Assembly (NCBI GenBank): GCA_021292165.1
Contig: CM037877.1
Span: 304,610,063 to 304,674,062 of the forward strand
Reading direction: 5' to 3'
Length of the DNA: 64,000 nt
From: Shinisaurus crocodilurus
Lineage: Eukaryota; Chordata; Lepidosauria; Squamata; Shinisauridae
Position 1 is the stretch's first letter, and each line of letters begins with the position of its first letter. Position numbers and translations under genes: made by a program. Positions 43,189-53,201 of the stretch are shown piece by piece. The notes beneath the pieces are model-generated. The model had not been told where the DNA came from and did no database searches. It worked only from the letters and a program-made list of their open reading frames with translations.

Positions 43189-43224
<36 letters not shown>
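42958..43224 (+). mobile_element. Sauria SINE with AT-repeat tail
   Basis: Full-length head and body (AGCCAGTGTGGCATAGTGG, TCGGGAGATTCGGGTTCTAG, CACAGGGTTGTTGTGAG). The usual AAAT tail is replaced by (AT)n at 43192-43224. It contains small duplications: GTAGACTCGG and the GCCTTGCGGCCTTGG stutter. Confidence 0.88.
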
Positions 43225-43229
<5 letters not shown>

Positions 43230-43259
43230 CAGCATACAACCAATTTCAGAGGGAGTGGG

Positions 43260-43680
43260 GAATTTTTTTTAACTGTTTGCCTGGCACGAGAAAGATAACA
43301 AGGTAGGCACTGGGACACCTTTCTGGGGAGAGCATTCCACAGCCAGGGCATCAACATTAAGAAGGCTCTTTTGTGTCACCACCTCCCTCACCTCAGTTGA
43401 TGGGGGCACCTGGAAGAGAACCTCTGAAGAACTTAACATACGGACAGGCTGATTGGGAGGCAGGAGATCCTTCGGGTATCACAGTCCAAGTCCATAGAGA
43501 GCCTCGAAGACAAGCACCTTCTGATTCCTCCTTATCCTTCTGTTGGTGGCCCAAGGATCCCAGCCCCTTTGACACATTACAGCAGCAACGCCTAATGGCA
43601 TCTGGGTGGGAGGGGCGACCCCTCTTCCTGCCTATGCTTCCTGCAACGGCGGAGCAGATCAAGCAATCATAACTGCTCTT
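43260..43680 (-). mobile_element. LINE 3'-region fragment, reversed
   Basis: GAGAGCATTCCACAGCCAGGG, AAGAAGGCTCTTTTGTGTC, AGATCCTTCGGGTATC and CCAAGTCCATAGAGAGCC match the minus-strand LINE 3' pattern at 21680 and 33570. Confidence 0.55.
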
Positions 43681-43822
43681 TGCTGGCTGGCATTCAAGGG
43701 GTCATGGAAAGGAGTCTCTGTGGTCTAGGAGACCCTAAAATGGAGAGGAGGAGGAGGAGGACTATGTAAGCCGCCTTGGGTTCCTTGCAGGAAAAAATGG
43801 CGGGGTATAAATATAATAAACA
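43675..43822 (+). mobile_element. Chimeric repeat ending in a Sauria SINE tail, copy 1
   Basis: TGCTCTTTGCTGGCTGGC, TCAAGGGGTCATGGAAAGG and AGTCTCTGTGGTCTAGGAGAC lead directly into the Sauria 3' body (AAAATGGAGAGGAGGAGG, CCGCCTTGGGTTCCTTGC). The same junction occurs at 49290-49465. Confidence 0.75.
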
Positions 43823-43957
43823 AATACATAAATAAAATTGCCACTGCCTTACGCAATGTGCCTTCCGGTGGTTAATCATTTGAGGCCTAAAGCAGAGTCC
43901 AAATGCCCCCCCAGCCCCAGTCAGCCCCTTTAGAAAGTCTTGCTGCACCATTCGCAG

Positions 43958-44322
43958 CAGGGCCGGCGTCAAGGGTCGGCATGGCCGGGCACCTGCCAAG
44001 GGCCAACAGCCCAGCAGGGGCCCACTGACTAGAGCCCCCTGGACTTGCTCCTCTTCTTCGCCACTGCCGCCTGCTCCTTCGCCTGCCTCTCGCTCCGGCC
44101 CGGACAACGGTGGTGGCGAGCAGGAGGAGCGGGAGATGCCGCTGCCTGCTTGCTCACTGCCTCCCTGCCTGTCGGGCAAGCGAGTGGTCACCATGCTGAG
44201 ACAGAGGACGAGAAGCCACAGCAGCTGGTGGCAGTGGCAGTGAGAAGGTAAATTCTCTTAAGGGAGGGGTCCCACTGAGAGTGCCTTGGCCAAGGGCCCT
44301 CAAAAACGTGGAGCAGGCACTG
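43958..44322 (+). mobile_element. hAT-like MITE, GC-rich
   Basis: CAGGGCCGGCGTCAAGGG and reversed CAGTGCCTGCTCCACG are the ends. The flanks ATTCGCAG (43950-43957) and ATTCAGAG (44323-44330) agree at six of eight bases. A reversed copy is at 27686-27995, and an end fragment at 1590-1639. Confidence 0.65.
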
Positions 44323-44529
44323 ATTCAGAGACCTGCTCCCGCCTTGATCTGCCCTCACCCCATCCTCCCCACCTCATGGTGGCCTGCTTCAAGCAGGCCG
44401 CCCACCGCATCCTTCCTTCGCAGGGCGACTGGGGTTTGAGCATGCCTGGAAACACATGCTGCGACTGCGAGACCGAGGAGCCCTGCCTCTAATCCAAGTG
44501 AGGACTGGGTTGGGCGTACTCAACGACAA

Positions 44530-44925
44530 GAGGAAGGCACTCTGTCCATGCTCAGAGTTCTTTATGAGAACTCTGCATATCTCAGGGCTGATGCCTGGCT
44601 TTGTAAACAGTTAGAAAGCATATCCTGGGGCTAAGCTCTGGGTAAAACCCCTTGGCTCAGTTTAAACCATGAGAAAATCCTCATTTAACTAGACCACTCT
44701 CTCTGTTCTGAACATGCATGCATGTCTGTCTGTCCATGCTTCTCTGCCTCCTTTCCCTACTCTGCTCTCATTTTCATTCATCTCTCTGTCATCATAGATA
44801 CTCTTACCTGTCCACTGCCTTTGTTGTCTATCTGTCTATCCACCCACCTACTTTCCTACACAGAGTACAATCTGATCCGATCCTTCTTGGCCTATATATC
44901 AGAGGTGGGCAGAAGGTAGATTTTA
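44530..44925 (+). other. Intron 1, no feature recognised
   Basis: TCTGTCTGTC and CTATCTGTCTATCC words, otherwise unclassified. Confidence 0.35.
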
Positions 44926-44927
44926 GA

Positions 44928-45165
44928 GTGCTTCCAGACTGGCAACAACTCCTAGTACTACCAATCGAAGGGCATTTTGTGGCTATTCCATCCTTCCCTC
45001 ATTGATGGATTTTTTTCTGATGAGAAAAAAAGATGGGGAAACTGGCGAGAAAGCACAGGAGGGTTACAAATAGAGAGCACAACATCCGTCTGAACCCCTT
45101 GTACAGTTCCATGTTTCAGGCAGGGCGATTGCACAATAAAAGCCTCATCAGGAAGTACCCTGGTT
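44928..45165. mobile_element. MITE with GTGCTTCCAGACT end, copy 1
   Basis: GTGCTTCCAGACTGG at the left and the reversed GGTACTTCCTGATGAGG at the right are related inverted ends. Internal text (AAGCACAGGAGGGTTAC, GGCGATTGCACAATAAAAGC) corresponds to 51505-51739. Confidence 0.6.
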
Positions 45166-45179
45166 TTACTGGTAGATCT

Positions 45180-45410
45180 CTGGGTGATTTGCAGTAGATC
45201 AGCTTCCTGATTCCCAATTGTTTAACAATAGCCACAACAAAATGACTTCTGCTCTGCCCTAAATTATACCACCAAACTGAAGAGAGCTGGGGGAAACCAG
45301 GAATGGATTTTTGTGTGGAATGACTGTAAACTCAGCTCAGTTCTAGTACTCCGAACAAATGTCTGTCTGGCTCAGAATTCTTTCATTTTAAGTCTATGTC
45401 TTTTGCACCT
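45180..45410 (+). repeat. Unclassified dispersed repeat, copy 2
   Basis: Same order of words as at 35540-35830: GTGATTTGCAGTAGATCAGC, TTGTTTAACAATAGC, ACAACAAAATGACT, GGATTTTTGTGTGGAA and AAGTCTATGTCTTTTGC. Confidence 0.6.
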
Positions 45411-45419
45411 GGCTTCGGG

Positions 45420-47870
45420 GGGGGGGGGATAAAGTAGATCCTGCAAGCCTGATTAGTCTGCCTGACCCCCACCGAGCCCGCTATATATTCATAGCAAACT
45501 CATTCTCCAAGTGCAGATCCTTCTGTAGCCAAATCAGTACCATCCATGCACAAGAGGGAGGAATCAGCAGGTGTGAGGGGAAACCGTAAGATTTGCAAAA
45601 GTACCCCCCCCAAAAAAAACCCTAAGGGGCAATCACACACACACACACACACACACACACCAAATGGCTCAGTGAGCATCCTCATTGGGATCAGAACGCT
45701 AACTGACTGGTGGTGGGGAGCAGAATGGAAAACTGAGGTGGGTGGAGGGGGAATGGAATGGAGTATCCTGGAAGAGGGCATGGCTGGCTGGAATTCTGAA
45801 CAGGATTACTCCACACTGCAACATTTCAATGCAGGTCCCACTTGTGTATATTTATTGGAAATAACTCCCACTATGTTCATTTGGGCTTGCTCCTCTCTTA
45901 ATGCTTGTTTTAGGATTGCAGCTAACACACTCATTCTTCCTAATGCTCCCCCTTTCTTTCTCAGTTTTTAAGCATTGCTCGCTCGCTCATTATTTATACC
46001 TCTCCAAGTTGTCTGTCTCCAGTTCCATCTATCCATCAATCCCCTAGTAAATATATCTCTGCCCAATCTATATCCCATAAATACCCCGCTGTCTCCGTAG
46101 CTCCATACACTCCACTGGGTCCGTCCACGTCTGGCTTCTCAGTCTCTCCATCTGCATCCAAAGGATCCAGCATTTTGTTAGGAGATTTTTGCTCTATGGT
46201 TTCCTTTTCCCTCTCCCTTAATTGAAACCTGAGCTAGACTTAGATTTGGGGCTCCTCTCTCAAGATTTGAAGAAGCTGTGTTTGCCTGGGGTGTGTATGT
46301 GTCTCCGGCGCTCCTTTTTGTGATACCTGCATTCCTTCCCCAAACAGCTGCAATGCAGGAACGGTTGTGCGAGTGGTGGAGACGGACGTGGGCTTGCTTG
46401 CTGTGTCTCTCGTTCTCTCCCTCTTTTTTTTCCCCTTTCCAATTTCCAACAAAAGCCATAACTCATGTCAACTAGGGTGGTTTATGGGCTGCAGGCAGGA
46501 GGCTGGGCTGTAGTGGGGTGAGAGGTGACGTGGGGCTCCGGCTGGCTGGCTCGCTCGCACACATGGGTCTTAATTGAAAGCTCTGCCTATCTATCTATAT
46601 CTCTCTCTATATCTGGAACCAGATCTCAATGCTTGGCTTCTGTCTGCGGCTCTGAAATAATTATTAATAATAATGAGTAATAATCGTATATAGTAACGCC
46701 GCACGGCGCACGCCTCTGCAGGTCTGTCTGTCTCTCTGTCTGTCTGCCTCCTGAACTGCTCTCTTGGTGCAGGCTCAGGGAAAAGGCCATGAAAGTGGGG
46801 AAGGAGGGATAGCTGACAGACTATATTTGGGGAAGGCGGCAACCTTTCACTGGGGAGAGAGTTCCCGCCCCCCATGCAGAAAATACCCCTCTCTCCTAGG
46901 AACTGCATTGTGGAATATCACTGCATTCGGGATCCATCAGAGCCTTTGTGACATCCTCTCGGGTATACCTACAAGCCTAGACCAAGGGGCAAAAACAGGT
47001 GTGCTTTAATGGGCCTGGAAACAAAGGTTCCAGGTTCAAAGGTGGGCATGCGGAGGTGAGCAACGACCAGCATTTTTCCCACTTGGCTACAGCCCATCTT
47101 TTTGGCCACGTTTCCTTACAGGGTTCCATCTGCCATCTGGTGAACGTTGTGCTAGTATAAAAGAGTGCCACAAGCATGTGCAGAGTGCCTTTCCCTTTCT
47201 AGTAAGCAAACCGAAAGATGCATAAATAGCTCACTGTGTATTTGGGATTATGGGTGTCGCTTCTAATGTGGGTGTGAGCCCCAGAACCTCTCACTTTAGA
47301 AATCAAGCACTGAACACACAAGTGGATACGTGAACAATTGCAAAATCGCACTGTTCCACCCTCTCCGTTTTTACGCAGTCTTTTTGAGATGAGCAAACTG
47401 AAATGCGCATGTTATTTTGTGCAACATGCGATCTCTGAATGCCCCCCTTTCACGCCCGGACAGAGCCGCAGCCCTGGGTTTTTTCCCCAAGACATATGAG
47501 GGAATGTGTGCGATTGCGCGCTCCGCAACTGTGCTGTCATGCACCCCAGTGTGCGCAATCTGTCACAAGAAGTGCTTTGATCCAGTGTGATATCAGATCC
47601 CGCATGGGGTGCTCGCAGAAACTGACAACACATGGCAACATAAAGCTTAAACACAAGGAAGGGGACTGGGGGAAGTGGCTAAAGCTTCCCCCCCCCACAC
47701 ACACACACAATGAGTCGTATTTCCAGGAATACCCACAGAGAAGCTTGACTGGAAGACAGATTGGTGATCAAAGGGGGCACTATACAATAGGAGGTAATTG
47801 CCTCAATATGTATTGTAGGAAGAAAGCACAGCTTACTCTGGAAAGCAGAACCTTTTGACCTGATGCTGGT
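45420..47870 (+). other. Intron 1, repeat-poor, no exon recognised
   Basis: (AC)n at 45636-45661 and GTCT/TCTA-type low complexity at 46590-46745. I see no mobile element or exon in this 2.4-kb block. Its low repeat content makes it a second candidate for conserved intronic sequence. Confidence 0.4.
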
Positions 47871-48008
47871 TGGCTAGAGATGGCTTGAGAAATTCTGCAC
47901 AGCGCTGGCATCCTTCTGGATCTCCTTCATAGCATATTTCCAGCATAGTGTTGCCACCTTTTTGTTTAAGCAGCGGCTTTCAGACTCTAGGCCGGCCCAA
48001 GACATTTG

Positions 48009-48269
48009 GGCCAGTGTGGTGTCGTGGTTTGAGTGCTGGACTGGGACTCGGGAGATCCGGGTTCTAGTCCCCACTCGGCCATGAAACTTACTGGGTGACT
48101 TTGGGCCAGTCACTGACTCTCAGCCTAACCTACCTCACAGGGTTGTTGTTGTGAGGATAAAATGGAGAGGAGGAGGACGAGGGTTCTGTAAGCCGCCTTG
48201 GGTTCCTTGCAGGAAAAAAGGCAGGGTATAAATATAATAAATAAATAAATAAAATAAAAATAAATAAAT
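48009..48269 (+). mobile_element. Sauria SINE, full length
   Basis: GGCCAGTGTGGTGTCGTGG, GGGAGATCCGGGTTCTAGTCC, CTCACAGGGTTGTTGTTGTG and GGGTATAAATATAATAAAT with a long A/T tail. Confidence 0.9.
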
Positions 48270-48535
48270 TTTACTGCCTGAGGCAACAGACAAGATAGGC
48301 GTCCCCTCCCGTTCGATGTGCAAAAGCCGACTGAACTGGCAGTTGAATCTTTCTTCGACACTGGTGATGGGACGGCATCCTCTGCCGCACTGGACGGCAA
48401 CAGGCTAGCTTAGGGGTTGCAGGGCAGGCTGCAGGGCACACACAGCTCTCTCCTCCGACACCTTGCTGCCACCTCCCAGCATCTGCCGCCTGAGGCAACC
48501 GCCTCACTCTGCCTAATGGTAGAGCCAGCCCTGGC
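48270..48535. mobile_element. Unclassified MITE-like repeat, copy 1
   Basis: CTGCCTGAGGCAACAGAC, CAAAAGCCGACTGAACTGGC, CAGCATCTGCCGCCTGAGG and TGCCTAATGGTAGAGCC correspond to 48640-49013. The end GAGCCAGCCCTGG resembles the CAGGGC-type hAT ends, but the left end is missing, probably cut by the SINE tail. Confidence 0.6.
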
Positions 48536-48630
48536 TGGAAAAGGGTTAAGCGCCCTGATTCTACACCACATTCCCAATCCTGACTTGCCCTTGCCCAGGC
48601 GGCTGTTAGTTTTTTTAAAAAAGAGGAGAA

Positions 48631-49013
48631 TCACAAGCAGGGATGCCCAAGGCATTTTGCTGCCTGAGGCAAAGAACTAGATGGCGCCCCTCCCGTTCCA
48701 AGTACAAAAGCCAAATGGAGTGGCAGCTGAATATTTCTTCAACATTGACAGTGGGACAAAAATCGGAAGTCTATTTTGTTTTGTTAATTGTTATATGTTT
48801 GATATTATGTGTTTGTTTTACATAGAAATAATTTTAAAAAAAAACAAAAACATTGACAGCGGGACAGTGTCCACCACTGCACCTGAAGGCAGCAGGCTAG
48901 CTTAGGGCAGGCTGCGTGGTCCATGGCTCTCTCCCCCAACACTTTGCTGCCACCTCCCAGCATCTGCCGCCTGCATTGGCTGCCTCATTCTGCCTAATGG
49001 TAGGGCCGGCTCC
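48631..49013. mobile_element. Unclassified MITE-like repeat, copy 2, with a 91-bp insert
   Basis: CAGGGATGCCCAAGGCATTTT at the left and TGCCTAATGGTAGGGCCGGC at the right. The copy is interrupted at 48759-48849 by a short A-tailed insertion flanked by a 17-bp duplication. Confidence 0.65.
48759..48849 (+). mobile_element. Short A-tailed retroposed fragment
   Basis: It begins AAAATCGGAAGTC and ends TTTTAAAAAAAAACAAAA. ACATTGACAGTGGGACA (48742-48758) and ACATTGACAGCGGGACA (48850-48866) flank it as a 17-bp target duplication with one difference. The source sequence is unknown to me. Confidence 0.65.
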
Positions 49014-49289
49014 TACCTTCGGGGAGCGCTTTCTGCTCCTCTTGCTTGCCATGGAACCCCTTCCCGTTGGACAAGGGATGCCGATGAGTTACTGAGGAAT
49101 CGCAAGGGTATTTTAGGGTGAATTCAGAATACATGCGGAATGGCAGGACAGACCCATTGGATTTTCCACCTCAGGTACTGAAATGCCTCGGGCCTGCCAG
49201 TTCGCCACTTTCCACAGCCCCAGGGTGGTGCTTCTGTAGAAGTTTCTGCCTCAAAGTGACTGAGTGCTGGTGGCAAATGGGGATGGACA

Positions 49290-49465
49290 TATCTGCTCTT
49301 TGCTGGCTGGCATTCAAGGGGTCATGGAAAGGAGTCTCTGTGGTCTAGGAGACCCTAAAATGGTCTAGGAGACCCTAAAATGGAGAGGAGGAGGAGGATT
49401 ATGTAAGCCGCCTTGGGTTCCTTGCAGGAAAAAAGGCGGGATATATAAATGTAAGAATAAAAAAT
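49290..49465 (+). mobile_element. Chimeric repeat ending in a Sauria SINE tail, copy 2
   Basis: Same head and junction as 43675-43822, but the 23-bp unit TGGTCTAGGAGACCCTAAAA(TGG) is present twice in tandem at about 49338-49382. Confidence 0.75.
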
Positions 49466-49531
49466 AAAATAGGAGACAAGAGGTGTGGCCTCTGTTGTGG
49501 GAAGCCCAACCAAATTTTCAACTTGACACAG

Positions 49532-49698
49532 GCCTGTGTGGCTTACGCTGGCTCAGCTTGTCTGAGTGTGGAAAGCTAAGCAGGGTCAGGCCTGGTTATT
49601 ACTTGGACGGGAGACCCCTCCTCTAGTTTCCTGCATTGAGCAGGGGGTTGGGCTCGATGGCCTTGTAGGCCCCTTCCAACTCTTATGATCGATCTATC
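49532..49698 (+). mobile_element. 5S-rRNA-derived SINE with CR1-like tail
   Basis: GCCTGTGTGGCTTACGCTGG, GGAAAGCTAAGCAGGGTCAGG, CTGGTTATTACTTGGACGGG and GAGACC, then the CR1-like tail GGGCTCGATGGCCTTGTAGG and CTCTTATGATCGATCTATC. Confidence 0.88.
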
Positions 49699-50790
49699 TA
49701 ACCTCTTGGCTAGAGCACAAGTCCACTACCACCCGCACCCCACTGCCGTTCTTATTCCACCTTTGTTCTCATTGCTTTGCATCTTTTGCTCTTTCTAATA
49801 TATATAGGGCGGGGGGGAGAGAGGGTTATGCAGCACTTGCTGTCAGGAAGCCTGTCAGGGAACGCACCTCCCCATTGATGCAGTGTGGCCACTTTAATGA
49901 GTATATTCTGCCTAGCCGTGTCTAGATGTCTATTCAATTTTCCAATATAAGGGACCAAATCAAATGTGTGGGGATGTTGTTGTTGGGGTTGTTGTTGTTG
50001 TTGTTGTTGGAAGCCTACATGTCAGAGTCGGATAAGGGAGAGCCCTAAATTCTGCAGTCTCCATGTCTTTGCAAGAAAAGAAAAAAGAAAAAACACTGCA
50101 CGCAAAGATGAGCTTAACTGTAATTGAGGGGGTAACAAGAGTGTGAGTGTAGAAAGCGGATCAGGTGGGCGAGAGAAATCCCTGAATCCTCTCCCCAGCC
50201 ATCGGAAGGGAGCATCAGCTCTGTAAAGGCCAGAGGGTGAGCGACGAGGCAGGCCCAGGAGGGCAGGGGAAGATACATGCATAAGCTATTAAACTAAGTG
50301 GCTCTGTATTTGGGCAAGTGTGTCTTTTTTTAGCCCGTGATTTTGACGCGGTTGCGCTGGGTTTTCCTCAGTCAGGGGAGTGCAGTGGAAGCCAGGGATG
50401 CTGAATGTGGCACTTGCCTGTAGTCTGCTCTCCCTGTGTGCATGTGTAAGAATAACGTTCGGTATAATAATCTCTCCGGATTCCAAATCAGCTGGCATTG
50501 CCCTGTGCCTGACTGCTCGCCCGGAACACAGTGGAGCCCTTTCTCCTTTTCATTGATTTTACTGGGCTTTAGTCCCTACAGCTGAGGCTCGAACCCCGAG
50601 ATCTGGGCTCCTAGCCATTCCACCTCTTAACAAACTGGACCACACGTAAATAAAGGTAGAACAGTGGAGGGCTGGCTCGCAGGCCGTCTCCCTCCTCTTA
50701 ACCATTTCTGAGAACTTGGGGTAATAGAACCCAGGAATCCTGGATTCTAGACTTAAGCCCTGGTTTCCAGACAAACCCTGATCTTTAATC
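49699..50790 (+). other. Intron 1, unclassified, (GTT)n run
   Basis: (GTT)n at 49977-50010. No exon or mobile element ends recognised. Confidence 0.4.
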
Positions 50791-50795
50791 CAATA

Positions 50796-51031
50796 ATTTA
50801 TTTATTTATTTATTATATTTATACCCCACCTTTTTTCCTGCAAGGAACCCAAGGCGGCTTACATAGTCCTCCTCCTCTCCATTTTATCCTCACAACTCTG
50901 TGGAGTAGGTTAGGCTGAGAGTCAGTGACTGGCCCAAAGTCACCCAGTGAGTTTCATGGCCGAGCGGGGACTAGAACCCTGGATCCCCTGAGGCCCAGTC
51001 CAACACTCACCACTATGCCACACTGGTTCCC
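50796..51031 (-). mobile_element. Sauria SINE, full length
   Basis: The reversed tail ATTTATTTATTTATTATATTT is followed by CAAGGAACCCAAGGCGGC, GGTTAGGCTGAGAGTCAGTG, AAGTCACCCAGTGAGTTTC and the head CACCACTATGCCACACTGG. Confidence 0.9.
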
Positions 51032-51088
51032 TAATCCCCATTGCGGCTGACTATAGAAGCCTGGTTCCCAGCTGTTATCCATTAAAGG

Positions 51089-51176
51089 TGCAATCCTATG
51101 CATGTTTGGACAGAAGAAAGTCCTACAACTCTTGTTGAACTTTTTTCCTTTCTAAACATGCATAGGATTGTGCTCT
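51089..51176. mobile_element. Short Harbinger-like palindromic MITE
   Basis: GGTGCAATCCTATGCATG and reversed GAGCACAATCCTATGCATG are the ends, with CAGAAGAAAGTCCTACAACTC inside. The TTA duplication is not evident here. Confidence 0.65.
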
Positions 51177-51504
51177 AGTCTAAACCACTCTTTGGATTTG
51201 CAATGGGCCCAGCCTTCATTCCTATGTTAACCCATTAGATCCCACCTATTCGTAGCCCAGTAGACTCCTCCACAGATGATAGATCCCAAGAATCCTGACT
51301 CTAAATGATCGCCTACCCCATATCCGTAACTTTAGTATTGCTACCTTATTTCCCCCTGCCAGAAGCTCTGTGTCTTGAACAGCTGCATGACAAGTGACTG
51401 TCCAAGAAGTGCGGACACGCTGATGAAGAAGAAAAGCTTCACTTTGTGCCTATCATACTGTTGCTCAAGCACCTGAGGGGAAATTGGATAATCGTAACTT
51501 ATGG

Positions 51505-51739
51505 ATGTTTCCAGATGGAGGGGCCATAGTGCTAGCAATTAGAAAGCATTGTGCAGCTATTCTGTCTTCTTCTCCTTAATGGATCTACTACAGTTTAAAA
51601 AAAAAGAAAAAAGAGGGAAGCAGCACTGGGAAAACACAGAAGGGTTATGAGTGGAAGAAGGCATCATCTGGACCCTCCATAAAATTCTGTGGGTCAGGTA
51701 GGGCAAAAGCATGATAAAAGCCTAGTCTGGAAGCATTCT
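51505..51739. mobile_element. MITE with GTTTCCAGA end, copy 2
   Basis: GATGTTTCCAGATGGAGG at the left and reversed ATAGAATGCTTCCAGACTAGG at the right. Internal AACACAGAAGGGTTATG and CATGATAAAAGCCTAG match 44928-45165. Confidence 0.6.
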
Positions 51740-51766
51740 ATATCACTGTAACTCTAAAGCAGTGTT

Positions 51767-51827
51767 TCTCAACCGTGGGTCCCCAGATGTTTTTGGCCTA
51801 CAACTCCCAGCATGCCCCAGCCAGCAT
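51767..51827 (+). mobile_element. Single arm of the 135-bp foldback MITE
   Basis: GTGGGTCCCCAGATGTTTTTG and CTACAACTCCCAGCATGCC match the left arm at 33059. The right arm is absent. Confidence 0.8.
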
Positions 51828-51871
51828 TACCACCAATCTGGTACCAACCTAACCTCTACTATCACTGTCTC

Positions 51872-52035
51872 CAGGACCGGTGCCAGGCAGTTTGGTGCCC
51901 TAGGCAAGATCAGATATTTAGCGCCCCCCATCCCACTTGAGAGCGCTGTATTTTTTTTCAAGGCGTTTCTGGCGCCCTCTTTAGCCCTGTGCCCTAGGCA
52001 GCTGCCTAGTTGGCCTAATGGTAGCACCGGCCCTG
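51872..52035. mobile_element. hAT-type MITE with perfect target duplication
   Basis: CAGGACCGGTGCCAGGCAG and (reversed) CAGGGCCGGTGCTACC are the ends. ACTGTCTC lies exactly on both sides (51864-51871, 52036-52043). It is an internally shorter relative of the GC-rich element at 31093-31533. Confidence 0.92.
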
Positions 52036-52377
52036 ACTGTCTCATTGGCTAGAAAGCAGCTTAGTCACTCTGGATCGAGAGAGTCTGATTGGCCAAAGAA
52101 CCAATCACACTTGAAGGAGAATGGCGGTGTGAGGTTTTTAGGCATGCAAATAAGGGAATCGAAAGGCAACCTTAGGAGGATCCTGATATTCAAATGAGGG
52201 GAAGTGAGCATCCAATCCGGTATGGAAAACAGGCTGGCAAGTGACCTGGTGGAATGGGGCAGAAGGCTGCCAATCAAATCTGAGCAGTCTGCAAGCAAGC
52301 AATCTAAAAGGCCAAATCACACCCTAATTCTGTGCTGAAGTCTGATCCTGATGGGGATCTGGCTAGATAACATTTGT

Positions 52378-52489
52378 CATAGATTCATAGATTTCATAGA
52401 TCATAGAGTTGGAAGGAGCCTACAAGGCTATCGAGTCCAACCCCCTGCTCAATGCAGGGAACTAGAGGAGGGGTCTCCCATCCAAGTCA
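52378..52489 (-). mobile_element. 5S-SINE, 5'-truncated
   Basis: Only the CR1-like tail and the start of the 5S-like part are present (CATAGATCATAGAGTTGG, CGAGTCCAACCCCCTGC, TCTCCCATCCAAGTCATCC). Confidence 0.8.
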
Positions 52490-52616
52490 TCCTCCAGGTC
52501 CTATTTTGCTGAGTGTGTGTGCGCGTGCTCCAGAACTTTTCTGTCTACTTCTAAAACTTTTGATGACCTGGAAGACATTCCCAGTGCAGAAAATTATCTC
52601 TAAAAGCACAGTTTAA

Positions 52617-52648
52617 TAATAACAACAACAACAACAACAACAACAACT
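52617..52648. repeat. (AAC)n microsatellite
   Basis: AAC/ACA trinucleotide array. Confidence 0.95.
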
Positions 52649-53201
52649 GAGCAGGTCTTGTCCTCCTCAAGGTCTGGATGAGAGAATGCTTGGGCCCTGC
52701 TGAGGAGTGGGATGGAACTGAGATAAATATATTTCTGTTGGCTGCAGGCAGCAACAAATGCCAACTCCTTTTGAGTGCCACTGTTATGTATGGGAGTGCT
52801 GAACTTGGATTAATGCAGGGGCAGTGCTAGGTACCGAAAAGATCCAGGGCTCAGGCCCACAGGGAAACAGAAGAAGCACAATTTGCATATGCTAATTTAC
52901 ATATGCTCTAAAGTCTATGTGTGTGTGTCTTTAAAGGGCCCTGTCTCCTAAGGACACCACTATTTGTAAAAAGGGATACTGTACTGTATATGGACAGGGG
53001 AAAGGAGGGCATTTGATTTCGGGGTGGGGCAGGCAAAAAGATTCGGGGGGGGGGGGCAGCAGGAGGTGAAGCACATGTGGGCCAAAAAGCCAGCTAATCC
53101 AGGGGGGATGAGATGCAACAGAGATCATCAGGGCCCCTGCGCCTTTATTTCAGCAAGTGCCCATGGACAGCAGGGTGGTGGGGCAGAGGGCCTCCCAGAG
53201 A

